Source of the DNA: Actinacidiphila yeochonensis CN732
GTDB lineage: Bacteria; Actinomycetota; Actinomycetes; Streptomycetales; Streptomycetaceae
Direction: 5' to 3'
Assembly (NCBI RefSeq): GCF_000745345.1
Contig: NZ_JQNR01000005.1
Coordinates: 310,001-374,000, forward strand
DNA length: 64,000 bases
Of this stretch, positions 47,842 through 56,844 are shown one piece after another. Below the pieces are notes generated by a model. That model was given only the letters and a program-made list of their open reading frames with translations, searched no databases and was not told where the DNA came from. A program made the translations under genes and the position numbers. Within the stretch, counting starts at the first letter, position 1. Each line of letters starts with the position of its first letter.

Positions 47842-48453
47842 ATGAGAGCGCTCGGAAAACTGCCCGGCACCACCTCCGCCACCGGCCACGGCACCCCCGC
47901 CGGGTCCGCCGTCCCCCGCCCGTTCGCCGTCCCCGCGCTGGCCCCCGACCGGGTCGGGCCGCTGGTGGTCGGGCTGTTCCGGATCATCGTCGGCCTGCTG
48001 TTCGCCTGCCACGGCGCCGCCAGCCTCTTCGGCGTCTTCGGCGGCCCCGAGGGCGGCGGCCCCGGCCCTGCCGCGTTCGTCTGGCCGAGCTGGTGGGCGG
48101 CGGCCATCCAGCTGGTCTGCGGCGTGCTGGCGGCGGTCGGGCTCGGCACCCGGCTGTCCGCCCTCGTGGCCTCGGGCTCCATGGCGTTCGCGTACTTCGA
48201 CGTGCACCAGCGCCACGCCCTGCTGCCGATACAGAACCACGGCGAGCCCGCCGTGATGTTCTGCTGGGCCTTCCTGGTGCTGGTCGTGACCGGGGCCGGC
48301 GCCTTCTCGCTCGACGGCCTGCTGCGCCGCTCCGCCCGGACGCCCGGCACCACGGCAGCCACCGCGACCGCGACCGCCGCGACCGCGTCGGCCACGGCTG
48401 CCGCCACTCCGGCGACCCCGGCCCCGGACGTCCGGGTGGCGGCCGACGGCTGA
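47842..48453 (+). CDS. DoxX-family membrane protein
   Basis: A 203-residue four-helix membrane protein of the DoxX/MauE type. LVVGLFRIIVGLLFACHGAASLFG opens the domain; WWAAAIQLVCGVLAAVGLG, ALVASGSMAFAYF and FCWAFLVLVVTGAGAFSLD are the other helices. DoxX proteins are linked to quinone or sulfur redox in a few species, and most are uncharacterised. The C-terminal 40 residues are an Ala/Thr repeat tail. CAGGAG precedes ATG 47842 at 6 bases. It is inserted between the PBP4 and zinc protease genes on the opposite strand. Confidence 0.85.
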   Translation: MRALGKLPGTTSATGHGTPAGSAVPRPFAVPALAPDRVGPLVVGLFRIIVGLLFACHGAASLFGVFGGPEGGGPGPAAFVWPSWWAAAIQLVCGVLAAVGLGTRLSALVASGSMAFAYFDVHQRHALLPIQNHGEPAVMFCWAFLVLVVTGAGAFSLDGLLRRSARTPGTTAATATATAATASATAAATPATPAPDVRVAADG

Positions 48454-48705
48454 TCCGTCCCGCCACCGCTGTCCCGCCCGTCCCATCCCGCCTCCTCCCG
48501 CCTCCTCCCGCCCGGCACCGCGTCGATCGCGCCGGGCGGGACAGGGCGGGGCGGGACGGGGCGGGCGCGTTCAGGGGGCGTTCAGGCACCGTTCAGAGGG
48601 TTCGGCGGCCTTGGTCGCCCGGCCGCGTTCAGAAGCTGTAGACGGCGCGCCCTCAGTGACCGCTCGGCGGACCGCTCGGCTCGGCTCCCCGGGCCGACAC
48701 CGGTC

Positions 48706-48769
48706 CGGTCCCGGGCCGGCTCCGGACCGGTCTTAGGGCGGTCCCGGGCCGGCTCCGGACCGGTCTTAG
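48706..48769. repeat. 33-bp period direct repeat
   Basis: A 31-base unit that starts CGGTCCCGGGCCGGCTCCGG and ends CTTAG occurs at 48706 and again at 48739, identical by eye. It lies in the 345-base gap after the DoxX gene, just downstream of the PBP4-type stop. The rest of that gap shows only GC-rich simple repeats (CCTCCTCCCG, GGGCGGGA). Confidence 0.8.
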
Positions 48770-48798
48770 CGCGCTCCCGGTCCGGCCCCGGCCTGGTC

Positions 48799-50195
48799 TC
48801 AGGGGCCGGCGACGGCCTCGGCGAGGTGGTCCAGCGCGGTCTCGGCGGCGGTCGGCAGGGAGGTGCCCTGGGTCATGAAAGCGAAGACCAGCAGCCGCCC
48901 CGAGGCGGTGGTCGTGGTGCCCGCGATGGTGTTCGTGCCCGTGAGCGTGCCGGTCTTGGCGCGGATCAGCCCGGCCTCCCCGGAGCCCTGGAACCGGGTG
49001 CTGAGGGTGCCGGTGAAGCCCGCGACCGGGATGCCGCTGAGGACCGGCCGCAGCTCATGGTGGTCCGGGGAGGCGGCCAGCGCCAGCAGCCGGGCCAGGG
49101 TCAGCGGGGCGAGCGCGTCGCTGTGGTCCAGCCCGCTGCCGTCGTTGAAGGACGCGTGCGGCAGCGGCACCCCGTAACGGGTCAGCGCCGCCCTGATCGC
49201 GGCGGCGCCGCCGGCGAAGCTGACCGGGCGGCCGGAGGCCAGGGCGGCCTGCCGGGCCAGCGCCTCGGCCAGGTCGTTGTCGCTTTCGGTCAGCATCTGC
49301 TCGACGAGGTCGGACAGCGGCGCCGACCGGTGGGCGGCCAGCACGCTGCCGCCGTGGCCGCTCGCCGCCGCCGGCGTGCCCCGCACGGTGACGCCGTGCT
49401 TGCCGAGCAGCGTCGCGAAGTCGGCCGCCGCCGTGGCGGCCGGGTCGTAGGCGCGGGGGCGGGGCCGCTGGTGCTGGTGTCGAGCCGGCCCTCGTTCTCC
49501 ATCAGGGGTGTGACGGGGGCGAGGTTGTCGTTACGCCCGATCGGGTGGAGCAGCGCGCCGGTGTAGAGCGAGGTGTCGTAGCCGAGGCGGACGGTGGTGG
49601 TACCGCGGGCCTTCAGGGCGGCGGCGGTGTCGGCGGCGAGCTGTTCCAGCCGGAGCGTCGGATCGCCGCCGCCGACCAGGACGACGCGGTCGCCGCCCGC
49701 GGCCACGACGTCGGTGGTCAGCCGGGCGTCCGGGCCGAGCAGGCCGAGCGCGGCGGTCGCGGTGGCGAGCTTCGTGGTGGAGGCGGGGGTGGTGGCCGTG
49801 CCGTCGCCGTGGTCGTAGAGGACCTTGCCGGTGGCGGCGTCCACGACCACCCCGGTGGAGAGGGTGCCCATGCCGTAGGCGGTGAGCAGCGGGTCGAGCC
49901 GGGTGCGCTCGGCGGCCGAGGAGGGCGCGGCGCCGGTGCCGGCCCCGGCCGGGGCGAGCACGGGCGCGGCCGCGGGTACGACGGCGGGCGCCGCGCCCTG
50001 CGGGGCGGCGGCTGCCGCCTGGCCGGCTTGCGCGGCGCGCGGTCTCCCGGTGGCGTCCCGGGCGGCGGCGGAGGAGCGCTCCGCGGTGCGCTGGCCGCCC
50101 CGCCAGGGCCCCGAGGCCGCGATCGCGCCGCCGGCGACCAGCACCCCTATCGCGGCGGAGCCCGCCACCACCTGCCACGTCCTGCCGAGCGGCAC
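48799..50195 (-). pseudogene. D-Ala-D-Ala carboxypeptidase/endopeptidase (PBP4, DacB type), frameshifted
   Basis: A PBP4-class penicillin-binding protein split over two frames. The N-terminal part has a membrane anchor ([22 protein letters not shown]), an Ala-rich linker and the SxxK motif in [11 protein letters not shown]. It runs to [14 protein letters not shown], where the frame is lost. The correct continuation [21 protein letters not shown], the SDN motif in LTESDNDLAEAL, and KTG in IRAKTGTLTG lie in another frame to 48799. All three catalytic motifs survive, and one base missing from the C5 run at about 49455-49460 explains everything. GTG 50195 follows AAAGGGG; GTG 50240 is an alternative start. 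A sequencing indel is as likely as a real mutation. Confidence 0.85.
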
Positions 50196-50282
50196 TGCCG
50201 ACCAGCCCCTTTCGCGACCACCCCGATGCGTGGGAGACACTTAACCACCCACACGTGTGCTGATGACTTGAGGAGTAGGTCC

Positions 50283-50774
50283 GTGGAGTTCGACGTCACG
50301 ATCGAGATCCCGAAGGGTTCGCGCAACAAGTACGAGGTGGACCACGAGACGGGTCGCATCCGCCTGGACCGGCGGCTCTTCACGTCCACCAGCTACCCCG
50401 CGGACTACGGCTTCATCGAGAACACCCTCGGCGAGGACGGCGACCCGCTGGACGCGCTGGTCCTGCTCGACGAGCCGACCTTCCCGGGCTGCCTGATCAC
50501 CTGCCGGGCGATCGGCATGTTCCGGATGACCGACGAGGCCGGCGGCGACGACAAGGTGCTGGTCGTGCCGGCGTCCGACCCGCGGATGGAGCACCTGCGC
50601 GACATCCACCACGTCTCGGAGTTCGACCGGCTGGAGATCCAGCACTTCTTCGAGGTCTACAAGGACCTGGAGCCCGGCAAGTCCGTCGAGGGCGCCGACT
50701 GGGTCGGCCGCAAGGAGGCGGAGGCCGAGATCGAGGCGTCCCGCCGCCGCCTGCAGGAGAACGGCGGCCACTGA
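50283..50774 (+). CDS. ppa: Inorganic pyrophosphatase
   Basis: A 163-residue family I soluble pyrophosphatase that pulls biosynthetic reactions forward by hydrolysing PPi. [47 protein letters not shown] (with the Asp-x4-Asp metal site) and the second Asp cluster [15 protein letters not shown] are diagnostic. GTG 50283 follows GAGGAG. It is divergent from the PBP4-type gene, and a CACACGTGTG palindrome lies between them at 50250-50259. Confidence 0.98.
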   Translation: MEFDVTIEIPKGSRNKYEVDHETGRIRLDRRLFTSTSYPADYGFIENTLGEDGDPLDALVLLDEPTFPGCLITCRAIGMFRMTDEAGGDDKVLVVPASDPRMEHLRDIHHVSEFDRLEIQHFFEVYKDLEPGKSVEGADWVGRKEAEAEIEASRRRLQENGGH

Positions 50775-50785
50775 GGCCGTTCCCG

Positions 50786-50817
50786 GGGTGCGGGGAACCA
50801 CGGTGTTCCCCGCACCC
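50786..50817 (+). terminator. Hairpin terminator after ppa
   Basis: GGGTGCGGGGAAC, loop CACGGT, GTTCCCCGCACCC: a perfect 13-bp stem starting 12 bases after the ppa stop. Confidence 0.8.
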
Positions 50818-50903
50818 GGCACCTGGCCGCGCCGGGGCTGACCCGGGCGACGGGGGCGTACGCGGCCGTTCCCGGCGACTCGGCCGGCGACTCGGCCGGC
50901 GAC

Positions 50904-51590
50904 TCAGCCGGCGGCGGGGTGCAGGACGGCGAACAGCCCGCGCACCCGCTCCTCCTCCTGGCCGCCGCACCACTCGGCCGTGAGCTGGGCCCGTGGCGCC
51001 GCCCCGGACGGCGCCGACTGCTCCGGCCGCAGCACCCGCACCAGGTGCAGGGTGAACGGCGCGAACGCGGGCGTCTCCACGGTCAGGTCGGTCCCGTCCG
51101 GCCCGTGTTCCACGGCGGTGACGGCGGCCTGCGCGGGCAGCGCGGGACCGCTGAGCAGCGGGGTGACGGTGGGGTCCGGGGTGTCCCCGACCGACTGCAT
51201 CTGCGCGTCGGAGCGCAGGGCGAGCAGCGCCAGCAACTCGGCCTGGAGGACGGGGTCGTACGTCCCGTCGTAGACGTACCGGTGTCCCAGCACGCCGTGC
51301 TCGGTCTCCCCTATCAACGCGTGCTCCGCGCCCTCCAGCGGCGCGGAGCGGTACGTCAGCGGCACGAGGTAGTGCCGCGGCTCGCCGCCCGAGATGTCGG
51401 TGGCCACCATGAACTCGATCCCCACCTCGCCCTCCGGGTCGTCCAGCCGGAAGCCCCCGGTCTTCACCAGCTCCGTTCCGGGGGCGGGCACGCCGCCGTC
51501 CGCGCCCTGGTACCAGGGCTGGGCGGGCAGCCACGGTGCGATGAGCTCCAGCTTCCCGGGCTTCAACGTGGTCTTGTAGATGATCGACAT
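50904..51590 (-). CDS. Stand-alone maltokinase N-terminal cap-like domain protein
   Basis: A 228-residue protein resembling the N-terminal cap domain of maltokinase (Mak), without the kinase domain. MSIIYKTTLKPGKLELIAPWLPAQPWY, VGIEFMVATDISGGEPRHYLVPLTYRSAPLEGAEHALIG (split) and HGVLGHRYVYDGTYDPVLQAELL are typical. In full Mak enzymes this domain pairs with trehalose synthase in the GlgE pathway; stand-alone copies are common in streptomycetes and uncharacterised. ATG 51590 starts the conserved strand. Three GCGACTCGGCCG repeats at about 50877-50910 lie at the 3' end. Confidence 0.85.
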   Translation of the reverse strand: MSIIYKTTLKPGKLELIAPWLPAQPWYQGADGGVPAPGTELVKTGGFRLDDPEGEVGIEFMVATDISGGEPRHYLVPLTYRSAPLEGAEHALIGETEHGVLGHRYVYDGTYDPVLQAELLALLALRSDAQMQSVGDTPDPTVTPLLSGPALPAQAAVTAVEHGPDGTDLTVETPAFAPFTLHLVRVLRPEQSAPSGAAPRAQLTAEWCGGQEEERVRGLFAVLHPAAG

Positions 51591-51683
51591 GCCCCCAGCC
51601 AACCCGACACAGGGCACCTCCCGCATCCGGGAAACGCACAACGGCGTGTCGGCGACGTGTCAGGGGCCCCGGAAGGCCCCGGT

Positions 51684-51902
51684 TCAGGCCCCCGGGAACG
51701 CGTCGGCGCGCACGGCACCGACGAACGACGCCCACGCCTCGGCCGAGAACACCAGCGCGGGCCCCTGCGGGTCCTTCGAGTCCCGCACGGGCACCGCACC
51801 GGCGAAGCCGTCCGCCACCTCGACGCAGTCGCCCCCGTTGCCGTTGCTGTAGGACGACTTGCGCCAGGCGGCGGCCTTCAGCTCTGAGGCTGCGATGAAC
51901 AT
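51684..51902 (-). CDS. DUF397 small protein (second pair)
   Basis: A 72-residue DUF397 protein: AAWRKSSYSNGNGGDCVEVA, VRDSKDPQGPALVFS, WASFVGAVRADAF. It overlaps the end of the XRE gene upstream by about 25 bases, so translation is coupled. It is the expected partner of that regulator. Its sequence clearly differs from the first DUF397 at 31.9 kb, so this is not a recent duplicate. Confidence 0.93.
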   Translation of the reverse strand: MFIAASELKAAAWRKSSYSNGNGGDCVEVADGFAGAVPVRDSKDPQGPALVFSAEAWASFVGAVRADAFPGA

Positions 51903-52738
51903 GATGTGTGGTCCTCCAGTACGGATCGGAGCACTGCCAGGGTTCTCTCCGGCGACAACGCGAAGTCCCTGAGCTGATCGTAGGCCAACCGCAGGGTCTC
52001 CACCTCCTCTGATTCCTCGATGAGTTGGCCGCTCACGCTGCCTTCCAGATAGGCGATGTTGCGGCCGCTGGGCAGCCACAGCAGGGTCAGCGAACCGCCC
52101 AGCATGGGATGCGGCCCGGACGCGAAGTCCACGAGGTGCACGGTCACATGCGGCAGCTGCGCGGCATGGATCAGCCGTTCGAGCTGCTCGGTCCACGCGT
52201 CGTCGTCGGGCAGCCGGCGGCGGAGCGCCGACTCGTCGATCAGCACCCGGTAGGTGAGCAGGTTGGCCGTTCCGAGGATCCGCTCCTGCCGGGCCATCCG
52301 CTCACGGACCCACTCGGCGCACTGCTCCTCGGTGGCCCCCCAGGACGATCCCAGCTGTACCTGCGCGTACCGCTCGGTCTGGAGCAGTCCGGGGATCACC
52401 CCGGCCACGAACTGCTGCATACTTCCGGCCTCGGCCTCGACCTCCATGAAGCCCTCGTAGCGGCTCTTCGCGCCCTCGCGCTTGGCCAACTTCCACAGTC
52501 CGACGATGAGGTTGCCGGTGTCGTAGTAGCGGTCCAGCACGCGGGCGGCGTCGATGGAGCCGAGCCGCTCGCCGTTCTCCAGCCGGAAGAGGTACGACGG
52601 GTCGTACTTGGTCCGGCTGTTCAGCTCCCCCAACGACAGGCCCGAGCGCTCCCGCTGCCGGGCCAGCTCCGAGTGGTAGACCTTCCGGGCCGAGACGCTC
52701 TCGCCGTCGTCCATCGTGCTGTTGCTGTTGCTGTCCAT
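51878..52738 (-). CDS. XRE-family regulator with DUF5753 (second pair)
   Basis: A 286-residue XRE-DUF5753 regulator. The helix-turn-helix is around residues 20-70 (HSELARQRERSGLSLGELNS, YDPSYLFRLENGERL); DUF5753 follows (QQFVAGVIPGLLQTERYAQ, VLIDESALRRRL, VTVHLVDFASGPHPM). ATG 52738 (MDSNSNSTMDDG) has GGAAGGAG upstream; longer in-frame starts are non-conserved. The promoter region at 52868-52985 is unusually AT-rich, with AATTA repeats. It co-occurs with DUF397 as a pair. Confidence 0.92.
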   Translation of the reverse strand: MDSNSNSTMDDGESVSARKVYHSELARQRERSGLSLGELNSRTKYDPSYLFRLENGERLGSIDAARVLDRYYDTGNLIVGLWKLAKREGAKSRYEGFMEVEAEAGSMQQFVAGVIPGLLQTERYAQVQLGSSWGATEEQCAEWVRERMARQERILGTANLLTYRVLIDESALRRRLPDDDAWTEQLERLIHAAQLPHVTVHLVDFASGPHPMLGGSLTLLWLPSGRNIAYLEGSVSGQLIEESEEVETLRLAYDQLRDFALSPERTLAVLRSVLEDHTSCSSQPQS

Positions 52739-53092
52739 CAGAGTGCAGCTCCTTCCCCTTGCCTGGAGTCCCGGACAAGCGCCCCTTCCACTCATGGCGG
52801 ACGAGCGCCCCACCGGGACTTCCTCCCTCCGGCCGACCCTTTTCCGGTCCCGGGCTTGCCTCAAGGTGCAGGCAAATTAGACCAATTACCGGAATAACGG
52901 ATCAGTGATGGTGATCGTAGAGGCTGGAGTTCACCCGCGTTCACGTAATGTCAGGGACTACTCACGAAAAGGTGACCCTCGATCGTTTCCGCCCCCCAAC
53001 TCGACCGTGAGCTGGCTAGGAGGGCCGTCGGCCACCGCGGACGGGGCGGCCGGACGGCCCGGCTCACCCGCCCGTGACGGCCGGTTGGCGCC
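52739..53092. other. XRE promoter region, AT-rich, no gene
   Basis: 354 bases. A conspicuously AT-rich patch lies at 52870-52980, including AATTAGACCAATTA at about 52873-52886, which looks like an operator/promoter for the XRE gene. The remainder is ordinary GC-rich spacer before the pump stop. Confidence 0.4.
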
Positions 53093-54706
53093 TCAGTGCG
53101 GGGCAGTGGCCGTCTCCGACGGGGCCGCCGACTCGGGCGCGGCGGCCGAGGGCTCGGCGGCGTCGGCCGTCTCGGCCTGTCGGCTGGGAACACGGCGCAG
53201 CAGCAGGGCCACCACGACCGCCGCGACCAGGGCCACCCCGGCGCCGGCGGCGAACGCCTGGTGGAGCCCGTCGACGAAGGCCCCGCGCGCGTCCCGCGCG
53301 ACGGTGCCGCCGACGGCCTCCGCGCCGGCCAGCGAGGCGTGCGCCGCGCCCGCCGCCTTCGGCGGGAGCCCGGCCGGCAGGTCCAGGTTGTTGCGGTAGC
53401 CCGCGCTCAGCACGCTGCCGAAGATCGCGATGCCCAGCGCCCCGCCCAGTTCGCGGGAGAGGTCGTTCATCGCCGAGCCCACGTTCTGCAGGGCCCGTGG
53501 CAGCGCGTCGGTGATCTCGGTGGTGGCCGGGGTCATCGCCAGCCCCATGCCGGCGCCCAGCGGCAGCAGTCCGGCGACGACCAGCCCGTACGGGCTGTCC
53601 ACGGCCAGCCGGGAGAGCACCGCCATTCCGGCCGCGACCAGCACCAGCCCGGCCGTCCACGGCCGCCGCAGGCCGATCCGCGCCACCAGGCGCGGGGTCA
53701 GCCGGGTCGCCGGCACCAGTGCCGCCGCCATCGGCAGCACGCCCACTGCCGCTGTCAACGGGCTGTCTCCGCGCACCAGTTGCAGGTACTGCATGGCCAC
53801 GAAGATGAAGCCGAAGAAGACCATGAACTGGAGCGTCACCGACACCGAACCGGCCGCGAACCGCCGGTTGCGGAACAGCCGCGGGTCCAGCAGCGGGTGC
53901 TCGCGGCGCAACTCCCAGAGCGTGAAGCCGGCCAGCACGGCCAGGCCGAGCACGATGCCGCCGGAGGTGCGCGGGTCGCCCCAGCCCCGGGTCGGCGCCT
54001 CGATCACCGAGTAGACCAGCGCCAGCAGGCCGGCCACGGCGAGGAGCGCGCCGCCCACGTCCAGCCTGGGCTGACCGGGTTCCGCCGACTCCGGCACGAA
54101 CGCCAGCGTGCCCGCGGCCGCGACCACCGCCAGCACCACGTTCAGCAGGAACGCCGAGCGCCACGACCACTCCTGGAGCAGCAGTCCCGTGCACAGCACC
54201 CCGACCACCGCGCTGGCGGCGGCCACCGCCGTCCACACGCTGACCGCCCGGGTCCGCTGCTCGCGCGGGAAGGTGCTGGTGATGGTGGACAGCGTCGCCG
54301 GCATCACCATGGCCCCGCCGACGCCCAGCAGGGCGCGCAGGGCGATGAGTTGGTCCGGGCTGCGGGTGAGCGTCGCCAGCACGGAGCCGCCCGCGAAGAC
54401 GACCAGGCCGGCGAAGAGCAGCAGCCGACGGCCGAAGCGGTCGCCCAACGCCCCCGCCGGCAGCAGCAGTGCGGCGAACGCCAGGCTGTAGGCGTCCACC
54501 ACCCAGGCCAGTTGAGTCTGGCCGGCGTGGGTGTCGCGGGCCAGGTCGGGCAGCGCGACGTTCAGCGAGGCCATCGCCGAGACGACCGCGCCGAGAGCGA
54601 GGCAGGTGATGAACAGGACCAGGCCGTGGCGGACCGGCCGGGTGCCCGCCGGCGGTCCGGCGGGGTGCTTCCCGGCCGCCCGGGGACGCGGGTCGACGGT
54701 GCGCAT
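53093..54706 (-). CDS. DHA2-family MFS drug efflux transporter
   Basis: A 537-residue major facilitator of the 14-helix DHA2 (EmrB/QacA) type. It has the proton-coupling motif region PDLARDTHAGQTQLAWVVDAYSL, motif A GALGDRFGRRLLLFAG, and motif C-like AAASAVVGVLCTGLLLQ. The last 30 residues are an Ala/Glu-rich cytosolic tail. The TetR regulator lies 280 bases upstream on the same strand. Substrates cannot be predicted; multidrug or own-antibiotic export is the usual role. Confidence 0.92.
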   Translation of the reverse strand: MRTVDPRPRAAGKHPAGPPAGTRPVRHGLVLFITCLALGAVVSAMASLNVALPDLARDTHAGQTQLAWVVDAYSLAFAALLLPAGALGDRFGRRLLLFAGLVVFAGGSVLATLTRSPDQLIALRALLGVGGAMVMPATLSTITSTFPREQRTRAVSVWTAVAAASAVVGVLCTGLLLQEWSWRSAFLLNVVLAVVAAAGTLAFVPESAEPGQPRLDVGGALLAVAGLLALVYSVIEAPTRGWGDPRTSGGIVLGLAVLAGFTLWELRREHPLLDPRLFRNRRFAAGSVSVTLQFMVFFGFIFVAMQYLQLVRGDSPLTAAVGVLPMAAALVPATRLTPRLVARIGLRRPWTAGLVLVAAGMAVLSRLAVDSPYGLVVAGLLPLGAGMGLAMTPATTEITDALPRALQNVGSAMNDLSRELGGALGIAIFGSVLSAGYRNNLDLPAGLPPKAAGAAHASLAGAEAVGGTVARDARGAFVDGLHQAFAAGAGVALVAAVVVALLLRRVPSRQAETADAAEPSAAAPESAAPSETATAPH

Positions 54707-54985
54707 GGAGTTCCCCCTCCGTCAGGATTCCGTGCTGACCTGCCCACGGTCCCTCCGGCCGGCCGCCCGTCGCCACGCCGATGAATTACCGGCGGCGGTG
54801 GCGGCCGGTCCGCGGAGACACCGCCCTCCCGGACGGCCGGGTACCCGCACGCCAACGCACCGGCCCCACGCCGCCGGGCGGCCGGGAAGGCGGGCGGGGC
54901 ACCGTCCGCGATGAATTCGCCTACTCGGTCCGGGGCTTGACGGCCGCACGGCGCCAACCCGCGGCCGGCCCCGGCGCTCAGCGCG

Positions 54986-55624
54986 TCAGAGGTCCTGCGG
55001 ACGCGCGGGCCGCCGCCGCACCGGGCCCTGGAGGGCCGCCCGTACGGACGGCGTGAAGTGCCGTACGACCTCCTCCGCCGTCATGGAGGCGATCGGCTCC
55101 ATCCGCAGCTGGTACCGGGTGACGATGATGCCCGCGATCTGGGTGCAGAACGCCATCGCCCGCGCCCGCGCGTGCGGTCCGCCGATCCTGTCGGCTATCC
55201 GCCCGATCACCTCACGCTCCATCACCTCCCTCACCAGGGCGGCGGCGGACGGGTCGACGGCGGTGCCGCGCAGCATCGCCAGCAGCGCGGGGCCGGACTC
55301 GGAGGAGTCCCACGCGGCGACCATCGTGCCCAGCGCCCGGGGGCCGAGCGTGGCCGGGTCGCCCCGGAGCAGCTCCGCGATCACCTCGACGGGGTTGGTC
55401 ACCAGCGCCATCGCGGCGCCGAACAGCCCCCGCTTGGAGCCGAAGTAGTAGCTGACGAGTGCGGTGTCCACGCCCGCCTCCTCGGCGACGGACCGCAGCG
55501 TCACCGCGTCGTAGCCGCGCGCGAGGAACCGCCGCCGGGCTGCCGCGAGGATGGCCTCCCGTGCCCCCGTCGCCTCACCCGGCCGCCCCGGCCGCCGCCT
55601 CGCCGCAGAACCGTCACCCGTCAT
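54986..55624 (-). CDS. TetR-family transcriptional regulator
   Basis: A 212-residue TetR regulator, intact. The DNA-binding domain is AREAILAAARRRFLARGYDAVTLRSVAEEAGVDTALVSYYFGSKRGLF (about 22-69); the C-terminal domain contains FCTQIAGIIVTRYQLRMEPIASM. It likely controls the DHA2 pump downstream. A perfect palindrome, GGAACGTCACGTTCC, lies at 55739-55753, about 115 bases upstream of this gene and in front of the divergent lipoprotein locus, and is a candidate operator. Confidence 0.93.
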   Translation of the reverse strand: MTGDGSAARRRPGRPGEATGAREAILAAARRRFLARGYDAVTLRSVAEEAGVDTALVSYYFGSKRGLFGAAMALVTNPVEVIAELLRGDPATLGPRALGTMVAAWDSSESGPALLAMLRGTAVDPSAAALVREVMEREVIGRIADRIGGPHARARAMAFCTQIAGIIVTRYQLRMEPIASMTAEEVVRHFTPSVRAALQGPVRRRPARPQDL

Positions 55625-55709
55625 GGCCCGATGCTAGGCCGCCCCCGGCCCACCGTCCCAAGGGTTCGACGCCTCCCGCAGCCGCCCGTCACCGACCTCG
55701 TTACAACCG

Positions 55710-55753
55710 TTGCGGACAGAGCGCAGTTCTCCTATTGCGGAACGTCACGTTCC
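55710..55753 (+). promoter_or_regulatory. Candidate promoter plus palindromic operator of the lipoprotein locus
   Basis: TTGCGG (55710-55715), a 17-base spacer, TATTGC (55733-55738), then the perfect palindrome GGAACGT-C-ACGTTCC (55739-55753) where transcription would begin. A repressor here would block the small genes downstream; the divergent TetR is the obvious candidate. Confidence 0.4.
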
Positions 55754-55801
55754 CTCCGTACGGTGCTTCCGTCATCACTCATCGCGATGTTCGGGGGCAC
55801 A

Positions 55802-55969
55802 GTGACCGGTCCCATGGCCGACAATCCGCGGCGCGCCTGGCTCCAGCAGCTGCTGTCCAGCATGGACACCGACCTGGATGCCATGCGGCCGGTCCTGGAC
55901 CGGCCCGCGCGGGACTTCGGCAGGCGAGGGAAGCGGCGCGGCGCACGCTCACAGCGAGTACTGGGATGA
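55802..55969 (+). CDS. Small, possibly degraded gene at the head of the lipoprotein locus
   Basis: A 55-codon frame from GTG 55802 (or ATG 55787): VTGPMADNPRRAWLQQLLSS, then MDTDLDAMRPVLDRPARDF and a basic end GRRGKRRGARSQRVLG. The first 40 residues look like a helical small protein; the abrupt basic end suggests that the frame has been lost. GGGGG is 5 bases before the GTG. The helical part resembles N-termini of small proteins encoded with type VII secretion-associated lipoproteins in streptomycetes; that is inference from memory. Confidence 0.4.
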   Translation: MTGPMADNPRRAWLQQLLSSMDTDLDAMRPVLDRPARDFGRRGKRRGARSQRVLG

Positions 55970-55987
55970 CGGGCCGTCCTGTCCAAC

Positions 55988-56326
55988 ATGACGGACATCG
56001 TGGTGGGCCAGCCTGACAAGGTCACCGCGATGCCGAACGAGGACAAGACCGGTGCCCTGCCGGTGGACCCGCTGAACGAGGCCGACCTCGTCGGCTCGGC
56101 GGCGCAGAACGTGGGGCACAAGATCGGCGGTTACTGGGGAAGGCCACTGGAGGACGCCGGGGACTCCGTACACGCCTTCGGAGCCGCCCCAGACGACGTC
56201 GGGAGCATCGCCGGCGATCTTGAGACCGGTGGCCTCGACGGGACGGTCCACGACCTCAAGGACGCCGGTGACGCCGTGACCGACATGGGCAAGAACGCCC
56301 TTGACACCGTGACCGACTTCTTCTGA
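55988..56326 (+). CDS. Hypothetical 112-residue acidic protein
   Basis: I recognise no family. The protein is acidic and helical with little signal for secretion: MTDIVVGQPDKVTAMPNED, LVGSAAQNVGHKIGGYWG, LEDAGDSVHAFGAAPDDVGS, and the end DLKDAGDAVTDMGKNALDTVTDFF. Amphipathic spacing in the C-terminal third suggests interaction with a partner or membrane. Its last 12 codons and stop are copied in the two spacers between the lipoproteins downstream, so the ancestral repeat unit was this gene plus a lipoprotein. It lies 11 bases before the first lipoprotein. Confidence 0.65.
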   Translation: MTDIVVGQPDKVTAMPNEDKTGALPVDPLNEADLVGSAAQNVGHKIGGYWGRPLEDAGDSVHAFGAAPDDVGSIAGDLETGGLDGTVHDLKDAGDAVTDMGKNALDTVTDFF

Positions 56327-56337
56327 CGGCAGGAGCC

Positions 56338-56844
56338 ATGACCAGAACCCCGCGCACCGCAGGCGCGGCGACCGCCGCGCTTGTCGCGGCAGTCGCCCTC
56401 CTCGTCCTCACCAGCGGCTGCGCCGCGGTCCACCAGGGCGACGTCCAGCCGGCCGACGTCGAGAAGAAGGGGCACGCCTTCGTCCAGCAGACGTTGGCCG
56501 CCATAGGCAGCGTCACCGCCACGCCCAGGACCGCGGTGTTCGACGAGGGGTGGACCAAGTGCGCCACCGAGACCCCGGGACAGCACCGCTTCGACTACTC
56601 CTACGCCGTACGGGCCGACGTCCCGGCTGCGAAGGTCAAGGCGGCGCTCTCGGCCGTGAAAGCGGAGTACCTGCGTCACTCCTACACCCTTGAGTACCTG
56701 CCTCACCCGGAAAGCGGCGTCTCGGCGACCCTGCCCAAGAGCAATTGGCACTTCGGCGTCGACGCCAGCGGGACAACGACGCTCAGCGTCAGCGTGGACT
56801 CCGACTGCGTCTTCACCCGCCACGCCCCCAAGACGGTGAAGTAG
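56338..56844 (+). CDS. Tandem lipoprotein, copy 1
   Basis: A 168-residue secreted lipoprotein. The signal peptide ends in the lipobox LTSGC, so Cys28 is lipidated. The conserved start of the mature part is AAVHQGDVQPADVEKK. A core with WTKCATETPGQHRFDYSY follows, and the end is DSDCVFTRHAPKTVK. The two non-lipid cysteines (in WTKC and DSDC) are kept in all copies and probably form a disulfide. The layout resembles lipoproteins near type VII secretion genes in streptomycetes, but no named domain is recognised. GCAGGAG is 4 bases before the ATG. Confidence 0.85.
   Translation: MTRTPRTAGAATAALVAAVALLVLTSGCAAVHQGDVQPADVEKKGHAFVQQTLAAIGSVTATPRTAVFDEGWTKCATETPGQHRFDYSYAVRADVPAAKVKAALSAVKAEYLRHSYTLEYLPHPESGVSATLPKSNWHFGVDASGTTTLSVSVDSDCVFTRHAPKTVK

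Noticed and set aside
50250..50259. CACACGTGTG as a regulator site for ppa
   Set aside because: A perfect 10-base palindrome, but short and matching no specific regulator that I can name; not enough to call.
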